From contig CP053418.1 in assembly GCA_013127575.1 (NCBI GenBank), positions 2,790,001 to 2,854,000 of the forward strand: DNA of 64,000 nt. The letters run 5' to 3'. Positions 23,775 to 33,981 of this stretch are shown here, in pieces. The notes beneath the pieces are model-generated. The model was not told the DNA's origin. It saw only the letters and a list, made by a program, of their open reading frames with translations, and did not search any database. Origin of the DNA: Ramlibacter terrae. GTDB lineage: Bacteria; Pseudomonadota; Gammaproteobacteria; Burkholderiales; Burkholderiaceae_C. The translations under genes were made by a program, and so were the position numbers. Numbering within the stretch: the first letter of the stretch is position 1; every line of letters starts with the position of its first letter.

Positions 23775-24232
23775 TGCTCAAGCCCATCCTGCTGGTCGAA
23801 GACGACCCGCGCGACCTCGAACTCACCCTGGTCGCCCTCGAACGCAGCCAGCTCGCCAACGAGGTGGTGATCGTGCGGGACGGCGAGGCGGCGCTCGAGT
23901 ACCTGCAGCGGCAAGGCCCGTACGCCGACCGGCCCGAGGGCAATCCGGCGGTGGTGCTGCTCGACCTGAAGCTGCCGAAGGTCAACGGCCTCGAAGTGCT
24001 GCAGGTGGTGCGCTCCACGGAGGGTTTGCGCAGCGTCCCCGTGGTGATGCTGACCTCCTCGCACGAAGAGACCGACGTGCTGCGCAGCTACCAGCTGGGC
24101 GTGAACGCGTACGTGGTCAAGCCGGTGGAGTTCAAGCAGTTCGTCGAAGCGATCGCCGACCTCGGCATCTTCTGGGCCGTGCTGAACGAGCCGCCGCCGG
24201 GGTCGTCGCGCACGAGGCGGCGCCATGAATGA
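23774..24232 (+). CDS. response regulator of the phytochrome system
   Basis: An intact 152-residue receiver-only protein. PILLVEDDPRDLELTLVAL, LLDLKLPKVNG (phospho-Asp), VVMLTSSHEETD and YVVKPVEF (Lys) form a complete Rcp1-type receiver. It overlaps bphP by one base and the next kinase by eight, so it is the likely first phosphate acceptor of BphP and may relay to the hybrid kinase. Confidence 0.92.
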   Translation: MLKPILLVEDDPRDLELTLVALERSQLANEVVIVRDGEAALEYLQRQGPYADRPEGNPAVVLLDLKLPKVNGLEVLQVVRSTEGLRSVPVVMLTSSHEETDVLRSYQLGVNAYVVKPVEFKQFVEAIADLGIFWAVLNEPPPGSSRTRRRHE

Positions 24233-26168
24233 CGCCATCACCCCGGATTCGCGCGCGCTGCGGGCCCTGCTGCTGGAGGATTCACGCCTCGACGCCGAAC
24301 TGCTGCAGCTGCAACTGCAGCGGCTCTATCCGCAAGTGCGCCGGAACTGGTGCGCGACGAGGCGAACTTCACCGAGGCGCTGGAGCGCGGCGGCTGGGAC
24401 CTGATCCTCTCCGACTACGAGCTGTCCGGCTTCAGCGGCGCCGACGCCCCGAGCACCGCAACCGCATCGCCCCGCAGCTGCCCTTCGTGTTCGTGTCCGG
24501 CGTGATCGGCGAGGACAACGCGGTCGAACTGCTGCGGCGCGGCGCGACCGACTACGTGGGCAAGGCGCGCATGGAGCGGCTCGGGCCGGTGCTGCGGCGC
24601 GCGCTGCGCGAAGCCGACGAGCGCCAGCCCGCGCGCTGGCGGAACGCCAGCTGCGCCACGCGGACATCACCTTCGCCCGCATCGTCGACGCGATGCGCGA
24701 CTACGCCGTCATCCTGCTGGACGACGCCGGCCGCGTGCAGTTCTGGAACCGCGCCGCCGGCAGCATCTTCGGCTACGACTCGCAGGAGATCGTCGGCCGC
24801 TCGGCCAGCGTGCTGTTCCCCGGTCCCGATCCGGACGCCGCGCTGCAGGCCGAACTGCGCGAAGCCCGCAGCCGCGGCAAGGCCGGCGACAACTGCTGGA
24901 TGGTGGCGCGCGACGGCCGGCGGCTCTGGGCCGAGGGCGCGGTGACGGCGCTGGAGGACGAGAACGGGCGCCCCGGCGGCTTCTGCAAGCTGGTGCACGA
25001 CGCCACCGAGGCCTACCTCGCTTCGGAAACTTTGCGCGCCGCCAAGGAGGAAGCCGACCGCGCGAACCGCTCCAAGGACCGCTTCCTGGCGGTGCTGTCG
25101 CACGAGCTGCGCACGCCGCTCGCGCCGATCACGACGGCGGTGCACATCCTGGAGCGCACGGCGCGCGTCGAAGACCGCCATCGCGACCTGCTGCCCATGA
25201 TCCGCCGCAACGTGGCGCTGGAAGCGCGGCTGATCGACGACCTGCTGGACCTCACCGCCATCAGCTCGGGCAAGGTCAGCCTGCACCGCGAGAGCGTCGA
25301 CATGCACCAGCTCGCGCGCGCCGTCGCCGCGATGGTCGACGACGCCGTGCAGGAAAAGCAGGTGCGCCTCGAGCTGCGGCTGGAAGCGGAGTGCCCTTGG
25401 GTGAACGCCGACCAGGCCCGCATGCAGCAGGTGCTGTGGAACATCATCCGCAACGCGGTCAAGTTCACGCCGCAGGGCGGACGGGTGACGGTGCATACGT
25501 CCAGCAGCGACGGCCGCTTCGCGCTGTCCTGCACCGACACCGGCATCGGCATCGCGGCCGACGCCCTGCCGCGCATCTTCAGCCCGTTCGAACAGGCCGA
25601 TGCCGAGGTCTCCCGCACCTACGGCGGACTCGGGCTCGGGCTGGCCATCGCGCACGGCCTGATGACGCAACATGGCGGCGAGATCCGGGCGGACAGCGAG
25701 GGCCGCGGCCGCGGCTCCACCTTCACCATCGCCATGCCGTGCGAGGCCAGCGCGAGCGCGCCGTCGATGGTCGCGGCGCCGGGCGAAACCGCGGGCGGCG
25801 GCCGCAAGCGGGTGCTGCTGGTGGAAGACAACGAGGACGCCGCGCTGGCGCTGGCGATGTGCCTCGAGGAGTACGGGTACGTGGTGGAACACGTGGGCAC
25901 CTGCGCCGACGCGCTGCGCGTGGCGAACGACGGCGATTTCGACGCCGTGCTGACCGACCTCGGGCTGCCCGATGGCAGCGGCATCGACGTGGGCCGCGCG
26001 CTGTCGGGCCGGCTGCCGGTGCTGGCCCTCAGCGGCTACGGGCAGGAGCAGGACCGGCTGGAGTCCCGGCGGGCCGGCTTCGCCGCGCACCTCGTCAAGC
26101 CCGCCGACCCGGCAGAGGTGCATGCCCGGCTGTCGCAGGTCCTGTCGGGCCCGGCTGTCGCCACCTAG
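24225..26168 (+). CDS. hybrid sensor histidine kinase, REC-PAS-HisKA-HATPase-REC (frameshifted)
   Basis: About 648 residues. An N-terminal receiver (LLLEDSRLDAELL, LILSDYELSGFSG) is followed by a PAS domain (DYAVILLDDAGRVQFWNRAA), HisKA (FLAVLSHELRTPLAPITTAV), HATPase_c (NIIRNAVKFTPQGG, TDTGIGI, GGLGLGLAIAHGL) and a C-terminal receiver (VLLVEDNEDAALAL, LTDLGLPDGSG). Losses near 24345 and 24627 are in CCWGG; one near 24455 is in a C-run. Operon position after bphP and its regulator makes it a light-pathway component (inference). Confidence 0.9.
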
Positions 26169-26263
26169 GGCCTTTGCGGACGGCGCCTGCCGTCCCGGTC
26201 TTACAGCCGGGCTTTCGTTCGGACCCCAGAATTCACCACACCAACTACACAGGGAGTCTGAAC

Positions 26264-26572
26264 ATGCGTAAAACCTCTTTCGTCCTCGCCGCCGTCGCCG
26301 CCGCTTCGTTCGCCCTCGTCGGCTGCGACGTGCAGAAGACCCGGGAAGGCAGCGTCGACGTGCCGAAGTACGAAGTGTCGAAGACGCAGGAAGGGCAGGT
26401 CACCCTGCCGAAGTACGACGTCGATGCCCCCAAGGTCGACGTGACGACCGAGAAGAAGGAAGTGGAAGTGCCGAAGGTCGGCGTCTACACCGAGAAGGAA
26501 ACGCTGACGGTGCCGAAGATCGACGTGACGCCCGCGAAGGACCGCGACGACAAGGTCGCCGAGAAGAAGTAA
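26264..26572 (+). CDS. small lipoprotein with VPKxxV repeats
   Basis: An intact 102-residue lipoprotein: the signal peptide ends in LVGC. The mature part is a string of short beta-like units (VDVPKYEVSKT, VTLPKYDVDAP, VEVPKVGVYTE, LTVPKIDVTP), each with a x-V-x-(V/L)-P-K-x-x-V core, with charged spacers and a Lys-rich end. AGGGAG lies ten bases before the ATG. It may form a periplasmic surface or envelope-stress protein; no named family is recognised. Confidence 0.72.
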   Translation: MRKTSFVLAAVAAASFALVGCDVQKTREGSVDVPKYEVSKTQEGQVTLPKYDVDAPKVDVTTEKKEVEVPKVGVYTEKETLTVPKIDVTPAKDRDDKVAEKK

Positions 26573-26603
26573 GCGCAGGGCACGCGCTTTTCTCCGGGGA
26601 ACG

Positions 26604-26630
26604 GGGCCGGCTTGCCGGCCCTTTTTCTTT
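26604..26630 (+). terminator. strong terminator after the lipoprotein gene
   Basis: GGGCCGGC-TT-GCCGGCCC is followed by TTTTTCTTT, 32 bases after the stop. It ends the 26264 transcript before yedK. Confidence 0.88.
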
Positions 26631-26651
26631 GGGCGCGCGACAATCGGGCGG

Positions 26652-27341
26652 ATGTGCAATCGCTACCGCGCCGTCAGCGTCACCGTCATCCGCGATGTCT
26701 TCGGCTTCACGCTGATCGAGGAGGCGCAGCCCTTGTACGCGACGACCGGCATCGGTCCGCTGCAGCAAGGGCCCTTCATCCACGCCGGCGGCGCCGTCGT
26801 CGGCCAATGGGGCCTGATCCCGTGGTTCAGCAAGACGCGGCGCCCCACGGGGACGGGCGGGCGGCCGATCAGCACCAACAACTGCCGCATCGAGACCGCC
26901 GCGACGGCGCCCAGCTTCAAGACGCCGTGGGCGCGCGGCCAGCGCTGCCTGATCCCCGCGATCGACTACGACGAACCGAACTGGGAAAGCGGGCGCAACG
27001 TGTGGTGGCGCTTCGCGCGCCGCGACGGGCAGCCGTGGGCGCTGGCCGGCCTCTGGACCGAATGGACCGACCCGGCGACCGGCGAGTTGGTCCCCAGCTA
27101 CACGATGCTCACGCAGAACTGCGACGCGCATCCGGTCCTGAACCGGATGCACAAGCCGGACCCGTCGCTGCCGCCCGATGCGCAGGACAAGCGCGCCGTG
27201 ATCCCGGTGGAGCGCGAGCACTGGGCGCAGTGGCTGCAGGGCGACGCGGCGCAGGCCCCCGGACTGGTGCGCCTGCCCGACGCATCGCTGATCGCGCACG
27301 GCCCGGCCGAAGCTGCGCCGGCGCAGCCTTCGCTGCTCTGA
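26652..27341 (+). CDS. yedK: SOS response-associated peptidase, HMCES/YedK family
   Basis: It covalently caps abasic sites in single-stranded DNA through the N-terminal Cys2 (MCNRYRAV). It is intact at 229 residues. Other conserved parts are QWGLIPWF, the NNCRIET segment (Asn/Arg in the active site), RCLIPAIDYDEPNW (Glu region), ALAGLWTEW, and MLTQNCDAHPVLNRMH with the catalytic His. It is transcribed alone after a strong terminator. Confidence 0.93.
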   Translation: MCNRYRAVSVTVIRDVFGFTLIEEAQPLYATTGIGPLQQGPFIHAGGAVVGQWGLIPWFSKTRRPTGTGGRPISTNNCRIETAATAPSFKTPWARGQRCLIPAIDYDEPNWESGRNVWWRFARRDGQPWALAGLWTEWTDPATGELVPSYTMLTQNCDAHPVLNRMHKPDPSLPPDAQDKRAVIPVEREHWAQWLQGDAAQAPGLVRLPDASLIAHGPAEAAPAQPSLL

Positions 27342-27351
27342 AGCGGGCGCC

Positions 27352-28130
27352 TCAGGCGGGGACGACGCTCACTTCCATCTTCGTGATCTCCAGCGTGCCA
27401 TAGCTGGAGAGGAAGGCGACGTCGGCGGCGTCGCGCCCGTGCGCCACCACGATGCGGCCGCCGCGCGGCGCGTCCTGCGTGGCGTCGAACGCATACCAGC
27501 GGCCGCCCGGGAACACCTCGTACCAGGCGTGCATGTCCATCGGGTCGAGCTCGTGCAGGTAGCCGACGACCACGCGCGCCGGCAGCGTCAGGCTGCGGCA
27601 CAGGGCCACGCCCACGTGCGCGAAGTCGCGGCAGACGCCGGCGCCCTGCTCCAGCGTCCGCATGGCGCAAGTGCTCGACTCGCTGACGCCGTACCGGTAC
27701 TTGATGTTCTCGCGCACCCACTCCCGGATGCGTTCGGCCTGCGGATAGCCGGGCGCGCAGCCCTGCACGATCTTGCGCGCGCGCTCCTCCATCATGTCGC
27801 TCGGGCAGTAGCGGCTTTGCAGCAGGTACGCCAGTGTTTCGTCGGGGAGTTGCGCCGCCGGGACCTGCGGCGCGCGGCGGTCGACGTCGATCTGGTCGGC
27901 CACCTCGATCTCGGTTTCCACCGTGATGCTGCTGTCACCCGGGGCAGCGTGAAGCGCTGGCACAGGTTGCCGAAGGAATCGACGTATTCCGTGGCCGGCA
28001 CCCACGGCGTGATGTCGTAGCGCTCGGCCACCAGCCACTGCGCGTCGCCGCTGCGCGGGCGCAGCATCGCGACGACCGGGCAATCGTCCTCGCAGTGCAT
28101 CTCGATCCGGTTGCGGGCGCGCAGTCTCAT
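27352..28130 (-). CDS. transglutaminase-like family protein (frameshifted)
   Basis: About 259 residues. The papain-like triad is visible: Cys in QGAGVCRDFAHVGVAL, His in MDMHAWYEVF and Asp in YAFDATQDAP. The N-terminal domain (LRARNRIEMHCEDDCPVVAML) is the bacterial transglutaminase N-domain. One CCTGG loss near 27940 breaks the frame. Cytosolic, with no signal peptide. It is probably a protease or amidase-like enzyme of unknown substrate. A cluster of hairpins lies upstream. Confidence 0.86.
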
Positions 28131-28148
28131 GGTGTGGGGGCGAAAAAA

Positions 28149-28292
28149 CACCCGGCACGCGGCCGGGTGGAAGATTCCAAGGCATGGGCACGCCACGTGC
28201 CCGGGCCCATGGTCGCGCATGGGCCCCTGGCTCTGCCGTAGGACGAAGTCCTGCGGGCCCACGGGGTGTTGTCCGGCACGCGTGCCGGACAA
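28149..28292. repeat. array of five consecutive inverted repeats
   Basis: Between divergent genes lie, in order, CACCCGG/CCGGGTG (28149-28169), GGGCACG/CGTGCCC (28186-28202), GGGCCCATG/CATGGGCCC (28203-28226), AGGAC/GTCCT (28240-28252), and a perfect 24-base palindrome with TTGTCCGGCACG as its half (28269-28292). No ORF explains it. It could be a structured RNA, a set of operator sites or a recombination scar. Confidence 0.7.
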
Positions 28293-28357
28293 GTCCGCCA
28301 ACGGCCGTGCAACGGCCCGGCGCGCACCGAATCGGTCTTAGACTCGCGCCCTGACAC

Positions 28358-30340
28358 GTGCCATACACCGCCATCCCCGCCAACGTCCTGATCGTCGATG
28401 ACCAGCCGGCCAACCTGCTGGCGCTGGAAGCCGCCCCGGAGCCGCTGCATGTGAACATGGTGCGGGCGGTGTCCGGGCCGCAGGCGCTGGCCGCGCTGGA
28501 GCAGCGCGACTACGCCGCCGTGCTCCTCGACGTGCGCATGCCCGGCATGGACGGTTTCGAGGTCGCGCGCGAGATCCGCGCCCGGCCTCGCACCCGATTC
28601 ACGCCGATCCTGTTCGTCACCGCGGGCGACGACCCCGACGAAGCCATGATGTCCGCGTACGCGCTGGGCGCGGTCGACTTCTGGCCAAGCCCCTGCGCAC
28701 GCAGGTGCTGCTGGCCAAGGTCGGCGTGTTCGTGGAGCTCTATCGCAGCAAGGAGGAGTTGCGCGCGCGCGAGCGCCGCGACTTCGAGCGCCGGCTCGAG
28801 GCCAAGGAGGAGCGCTACCGCACGCTGTTCGAGTCGATCGACGAAGGCTTCTGCGTGATCCGGTTGCTGCGCGATGCCGACGGCCGCGTGCAGGACTACC
28901 GCTTCGAGGAGGCCAACGAGGCTTTCGCGCAGCACACGGGCATGCGCGACGCGGTGGGCCGCACCATGCGCGAGATGGTGCCCGGCCACGACCAGCACTG
29001 GTTCGACATCTACGACCGCGTGGCGCGCACCGGCGAGTCCACCCGCTTCGTCGAGGAGGCGAAGGCGATGAACCGCTGGTTCGACGTCTACGCGGCGCGG
29101 CTCGGCGGCGAGGGCAGCGACCGGTGGCGGTGATCTTCTCCGACATCACGCAGCGCCTGCTGGCCGAACAGGACCTCCGCCGCCTGGCCGAGGAACTGGC
29201 GCAGATCAACAAGCGCAAGACCGAGTTCTGGCGACGCTGGCGCACGAGCTGCGCAATCCGCTCGCGCCCCTGAGCAACGGGCTGCACCTGATGCGCATGG
29301 CCGGCGGCAAGCCCGAGCTGGTCGAGAAGACGCGGCAGATGATGGAACGGCAGGTGCAGCACATGGTGCACCTCGTCGACGACCTGCTGGACGTGGCGCG
29401 CATCAGCACCGGCAAGGTGGAACTGCGGCGCCGCCCGATGGACCTGCTGGAAGTGGTGGCGACCGCGGTCGAGACCAGCGGCTCGCTGATCGACAGCGCC
29501 GGCCACAAGGTGCACATCGACCTGCCCACCGGCCCGATGCCGATGGACGCCGACCCGACGCGCATCGCGCAGGTGGTCAGCAACCTCCTGAACAACGCCG
29601 CCAAGTACACGCTCCCGGGCGGCACGATCTGGCTGCAGGTGCGGCGCGACGGTGACGACGCCGTCCTGTCGGTGCGCGACACCGGCATCGGCCTGGCGCC
29701 CGAGGCGCTGTCGAAGGTGTTCGAGATGTTCGCGCAGGTCTCCGGCGGCGAAGGCCGGCCACAGGGCGGGCTCGGCATCGGCCTGTCGCTGGTGCAGAGC
29801 ACGGTGGTGCTGCACGGCGGCAGCATCTCGGCGGAGAGCCCCGGGCCCGGCAAGGGCAGCACCTTCACCGTGCGGCTGCCGTTGCTGCAGCCATCGGCGG
29901 CGGGCGGCCTGCCGGGCGCCCGGGCGGCGGCCGCCAGCCGCGTGCCCGGACAGCTCGACGTGCTGGTGGTGGACGACAACAAGGATGCCGCCGACAGCCT
30001 CGGCGTGCTGCTGGAGATGGAAGGCCACGCCTCGCGCATCGCGCACAGCGGCAAGCAGGGGCTGGCCATGGCGCAGGCGCGGCCGCCCGACGTGGTGTTC
30101 CTCGACATCGGCCTGCCCGATGTCAGCGGCTACGACGTCGCGCGCTCGCTGCGCGCCATGCCGGCGCTGCAGAAGACGCTGCTGGTGGCGCTGACCGGCT
30201 GGGGCACGGAAGACGACCGGCAGAAGACGCGCGACGCGGGCTTCGACCGGCACCTGACGAAGCCCGCCGAACTGGCGGCGGTGGAAGAACTGCTGCGGGC
30301 CGCGGCCTCGGCCAAGTCGGCCCGCGACGAGGCGCTATAG
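28358..30340 (+). CDS. hybrid histidine kinase, REC-PAS-HisKA-HATPase-REC (frameshifted)
   Basis: About 661 residues from a GTG start. The N-terminal receiver is VLIVDDQPANLLAL with LLDVRMPGMDGFEV. A PAS domain follows (RYRTLFESIDEGFCVIRLL), then HisKA (EFLATLAHELRNPLAPLSNGL), HATPase_c (NLLNNAAKYT, DTGIGLAP, GLGIGLSLVQ) and the C-terminal receiver (LVVDDNKDAADSLGVLL, FLDIGLPDVSG, LTKPAE). Three CCTGG losses (near 28683, 29123 and 29232) break the frame. No cognate regulator is adjacent. Its stop abuts the convergent membrane-protein gene. Confidence 0.9.
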
Positions 30341-32652
30341 CCGTCCGAGCAGGCCGCGCGCGATGCCGGCCAGCTCCTGCGACAGCAGGCGCGCCATGCC
30401 CTCCTCGTCCAGCGCGTTGCGGGCCTGCAGCCACAACGCGGCCAGCGCCTCGCGCCGGGCCGCCACCGCACCCACCACCTCGCCGCGCCGGGCGGCCGGT
30501 ACCTCGACCGCCGCCGCGCCGGTGCGGTCCGCCACCGCCGCGGTAGGCCAGCAACGCGCTCTCGGCCGGGGACAGCAGCATCTCGTCGCTCAATTGCAGC
30601 TGCGGGCGCCCCGCGGCCGTCGCCCGGTTGCGCCATGCGGCAGCCACCGTGGCGGCCCCACCGCCGATGACGGCGCCAAGGGCCGCGGCGGCGCCCAGCG
30701 TGAGTCCGCCGACCATCAGGTCGATGCCCGCGCCCATCGCGGCGCCGCTGCCCGCGCCGGCCACGCCCGCCTGCCGCACGTCGAGCGGGCGCTGCAAGGT
30801 GAACGGATCGTCGTGGCGCGCCGTCGCGAGCCGCGCGGGCGGCAGTTGCATGCCATGCAGCCGTTCAGGTCGGCCAGCATGTTCGTTTCCTGCACGCGCA
30901 GCCGCTCCAGCACGGCGCGCGCCGCGCCTTCGCGCGCGCGCTGCGCGGCCTCGCGGTCGGCGGCGTTCACCAGTTGCAGCAAGCCGCCCGACGGCGCGGC
31001 CACTTCCTCCGTCTCGCGCGCGGCGCGGGCCAGCAGGCGCGCCAGCAACTGCATCGCATCGGTGAAGCGCCGCTCGTTGCGCGCGTTCGGGCCGCCTGCA
31101 GGCGCTGGAAGCCGGCCTGCTGGCGCGGTGCGAGCTTGCCCGCCAGCGCGTACAGCAGGTTGCCGTCCTTCAGCCAGTGCGCGGTGGCGTGTTCGGGCCC
31201 AGCACCCGCGCATCGACGCCGGTGCTGCGCAGGGCGTCCTCGCAAGCTGCGACGCTGCCAGCGGGCGCGGGACCAGCGCGGGGCGCTGCAGCGCGCGCAG
31301 CAGGTCGGCGCCCTGCTCCGCGTCGGCCGGCTGCGCTGCCAGCAACACCACGAGGTCGGTGGCCGCCATGGAGCGCTGCAAGGCGTCGGGCCGGGCGCCG
31401 GCCGCGGTGCGTCCACGCAGCCTGGCTTGCAGCCAGTTGCGCGCCGGGGGCGGCCGCGCGGGGGCTTCGATCCGCGTGCCGGCAGGAATGTCGAAGAACC
31501 GCAGTGTGTCGCCCTTCGGCGTTGCCATCACGGTCCGGGGTCCGCCGTCCGGCGGTGGCGGCGCGTCCGCGGCCTGCCCCAGCATCCGCTGCAAAGGCTC
31601 CCGCATCGCGGGGGCGGCGGCCACGATGCCGACGGTGACGTGCACCGGCCGCACGCGGGCCAGCACCTCGACGAAGTAGGGATCGCCCAGGTTGATGCGG
31701 ACTGCCTGCCCGAGCCGGTGGCCGCGGAACGCAGCCCATGCCGCCAGCAGCAGGCGCGGCGCCACCACCACGAGCGCGAGCAGGGCAAGGTACATCCAGA
31801 CCCAGCGCCGCGCCTCGTCCACGCCCACGCCGGTGCCGGCAGCGAACGCCATGCGCTGGAGGTCCGCGGCGCTGAAGCCGTCGAAGGGCAGCAACGCGAC
31901 CACGGGCGCGAACAGGACCGAGAGGAACGCATGCACTGGCCGAGGTCGAGCAGCGTGCTTTCCCAGCCCACGCGGTACTGGCGCACCAGCCCGCCGATCA
32001 CGATCGACAGGCCCAGCCCGAGGGCCCAGCCCGCGGCGGTGAGGTGCAGCAGCGTCTTGCCCCACAGCGCCTGCTGCGTGCCGGCCGCGCGCAGCCAGTG
32101 CAAGTGGAAGCGCCCGAGCACGTCCGGCCGCAGCCGTCCCGTGCGCCGGCCGTCGCCGGGCACGCCGGCGAACCAGCGCTGGAGCCACGGACACGAACGC
32201 GCCCGGCAGCCCGCGATGGAACAGCAGCGCCGCAAGCAGCAGGAGGTAGGCCGCGATGTTCCAGAACAGCACCCCCAGCAGCGGGGGCGACAGCATGTTG
32301 ACTTGCTCGGGATGGTCGATGCGGTCGAGGGCCGCGCCGACGATGCATGCCGCCAGCGGGAGGCCCCAGAGGATCCAACGGCGCCAGCCCTCGGGATGCT
32401 GGGCCGCAGCGAGTTGCGGATTCCGGTTGTCGACCGCGGCGAGGATGCGCTCCGATCGCGCATGCAGGTAGGCCGCGGGATCCGGCTCGCCGCCGGCAGA
32501 GCGGCTGGCTTCCGCCGCTTCGCGCTCGAGCTGCTCGCGCTCGACCTCGCTCAGCAGCTTGCCCGGGTGTCGACCTCGTCGATCGCGCGCACCAGCAGCA
32601 ACCGGCGCGCGGCGGGGGCATCGAGGGTCAGGGAATTGGGTTCGCTGTGCAA
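30335..32652 (-). CDS. DUF2868/DUF3482-like membrane protein (multiply frameshifted)
   Basis: About 775 residues once several breaks are repaired, including CCWGG losses near 30538 and 32570. The N-terminal half resembles DUF2868: a polar start (LLLVRAIDEVDT), then hydrophobic segments (WRRWILWGLPLAACIVGAAL; LLGVLFWNIAAYLLLLAALL; WALGLGLSIVIGGLV; YLALLALVVVAPRLLLAAW) and DPYFVEVLARV. The C-terminus resembles DUF3482: VAGAGSGAAMGAGIDLMVGG, LSDEMLLSPAESALLAY. In relatives these are usually two adjacent genes, the second a GTPase. I see no clear P-loop here. It may be a real fusion, two genes merged by frame errors, or a divergent homologue. The start (TTG 32652) is uncertain. Confidence 0.5.
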
Positions 32653-32692
32653 GCCGGAGAGTCTAGGGCCCCGGCCGCACCTCCGGCGTCCC

Positions 32693-32872
32693 TCAGCGCG
32701 CCTGCCGCAGGAAACGGCGGACGTTGTCGGGATCGTGGCCCACGTAGGTCACGGCGTGCTCCAGCTCGTCTTCGCTGCAGTTCAGCCAGTTGCACCAGTT
32801 CTTGCGTTCCCGAGGCGGGCTCGGGTGGATCAGGAGTTGTTCGGTAGCGCTCTTGCCTGCATCTTCGGACAT
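32693..32872 (-). CDS. DUF3606 domain protein
   Basis: An intact 59-residue protein with the DUF3606 pattern: RERKNWCNWLNCSEDELEHA followed by VGHDPDNVRRFLR. Usually a small cytosolic protein of unknown function, common in soil proteobacteria. GGAGGAACCG precedes the ATG. A TCCTACA box lies about 100 bases upstream on the same strand. Confidence 0.8.
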   Translation of the reverse strand: MSEDAGKSATEQLLIHPSPPRERKNWCNWLNCSEDELEHAVTYVGHDPDNVRRFLRQAR

Positions 32873-33106
32873 GGTCGGTTCCTCCTTGCCATGGCTCCAG
32901 AGTAGGCGGCGCCCGCTCCAGGCGCGGCAGGACGGCCCACCGCCGTGCCGTGCGACCGCGCGCGCGGCTGGTGTAGGACGCACTACAAGCGCGACAGCAG
33001 CCGTCCGGCGCGACCTTTCCTGCCGGCGAGTGCGGAGTGCGACTACACGCGCGGCGCGGGCGGTGCGCCAGCATGGCCCCAGTCACCCCGAACAGGAGAT
33101 CCGCCC

Positions 33107-33302
33107 ATGCTGCCCCGACTCATCGCGTTCGCCGTCACGTCCGGCCGGCCAAGAAGGCTGGGACCACTACCGCGACGGCCGCAAGCGCTCGCAACTCAAC
33201 GACATCACCGAGGTGGTGGCCCGGCCGGAAGCCGCGGAACCGGCACGCCGCAACCCGAAGAAGGCGTCGAGCGGCCGCAAGTCCGGCGGGCCCGGCGCGT
33301 AA
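33107..33302 (+). CDS. small basic protein, unknown function (frameshifted)
   Basis: About 65 residues: MLPRLIAFAVTSGLAKKAWD after restoring two bases (both CCTGG, near 33154 and 33167), then RKRSQLNDITEVVARPEA and a Lys/Arg/Ser-rich end. AGGAGA lies seven bases before the ATG. The short N-terminal hydrophobic helix is too weak for a signal. No known family. Confidence 0.6.
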
Positions 33303-33341
33303 AACCCCGGTTACGCCCGGGCGGGCCGGTAAGATCGGCCG

Positions 33342-33927
33342 ATGTTGAAGCAGACCCTCCTCGTGGCCGCCCTTGTCGCGGCCTGCACCGGCGTGCACGC
33401 CCAGTCCACCCCGGCCAAGAAAGAACTGGTTGCCCGGATCCTGAAGATCCAGCAGCCGGGCATCGAAACCATGGCGCGCGAACTCGCCAAGCAGCCCGCC
33501 AGCGAGCTGATGGCCAACGCCGTCGAGTTCCTGCAGAACCGGTGCCCGCCGACAAGCGCGACGCGATGGCGAAGGGCCTGCAGCAGGACGCCGACAAGTA
33601 CATGAACGAGACGTACCCGCTGGTGCGCGACCGCGCCCTCAAGCTGGCGCCGACCACCGTCGGCCCGCTGCTGGAAGAGAAGTTCAGCGAGGAAGAACTC
33701 AAGCAGGTGGTGGCGATGATGGAATCGCCCGTGTACCTCAAGTTCCGGGCCTCGGCGGCGAGATGCAGCGCGTGCTGGTGAACAAGCTGGTGCCCGACCT
33801 CAAGCCCGAAGTGGCGCCCAAGCTGCGCGCGCTCGACGAAGCCTTCGCCCGCCGCCTCGGCGTGCAGACCGGCGCCGCCGCGCCGGCCCCGGCGGCTCCC
33901 GCGCCCAAGGCCCCGGCCAAGAAGTAA
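33342..33927 (+). CDS. DUF2059-like secreted protein (frameshifted)
   Basis: A signal peptide (TLLVAALVAACTGVHAQS) precedes an all-helical domain: KKELVARILKIQQPGIETMA, NETYPLVRDRALKLAP, LEEKFSEEELKQVVAMMESP and KFQGLGGEMQRVLVNKL. This is the DUF2059 pattern, found in periplasmic proteins of unknown role. Two breaks (near 33540 and 33750) are CCTGG and CCAGG losses; repaired length is about 195. The Pro/Ala-rich end is PAPAAPAPKAPAKK. Confidence 0.8.
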
Positions 33928-33954
33928 AAAAACGGGCGGCCCGCAGGCCGCCCG
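33926..33954 (-). terminator. terminator between convergent genes
   Basis: CGGGCGGCC-CGCA-GGCCGCCCG (33933-33954) is flanked on its left by seven A residues, which read as a T-tract on the minus strand. It thus ends the FtsH-like gene; it may also pause the + strand transcript. Confidence 0.75.
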
Positions 33955-33981
33955 CTCAACTCACTCCTCTTGGGTCCGGGA

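Noticed and set aside
28149..28292. CRISPR array
   Set aside because: The repeats are inverted, differ in sequence and have no unique spacers of constant size; no cas genes are nearby.
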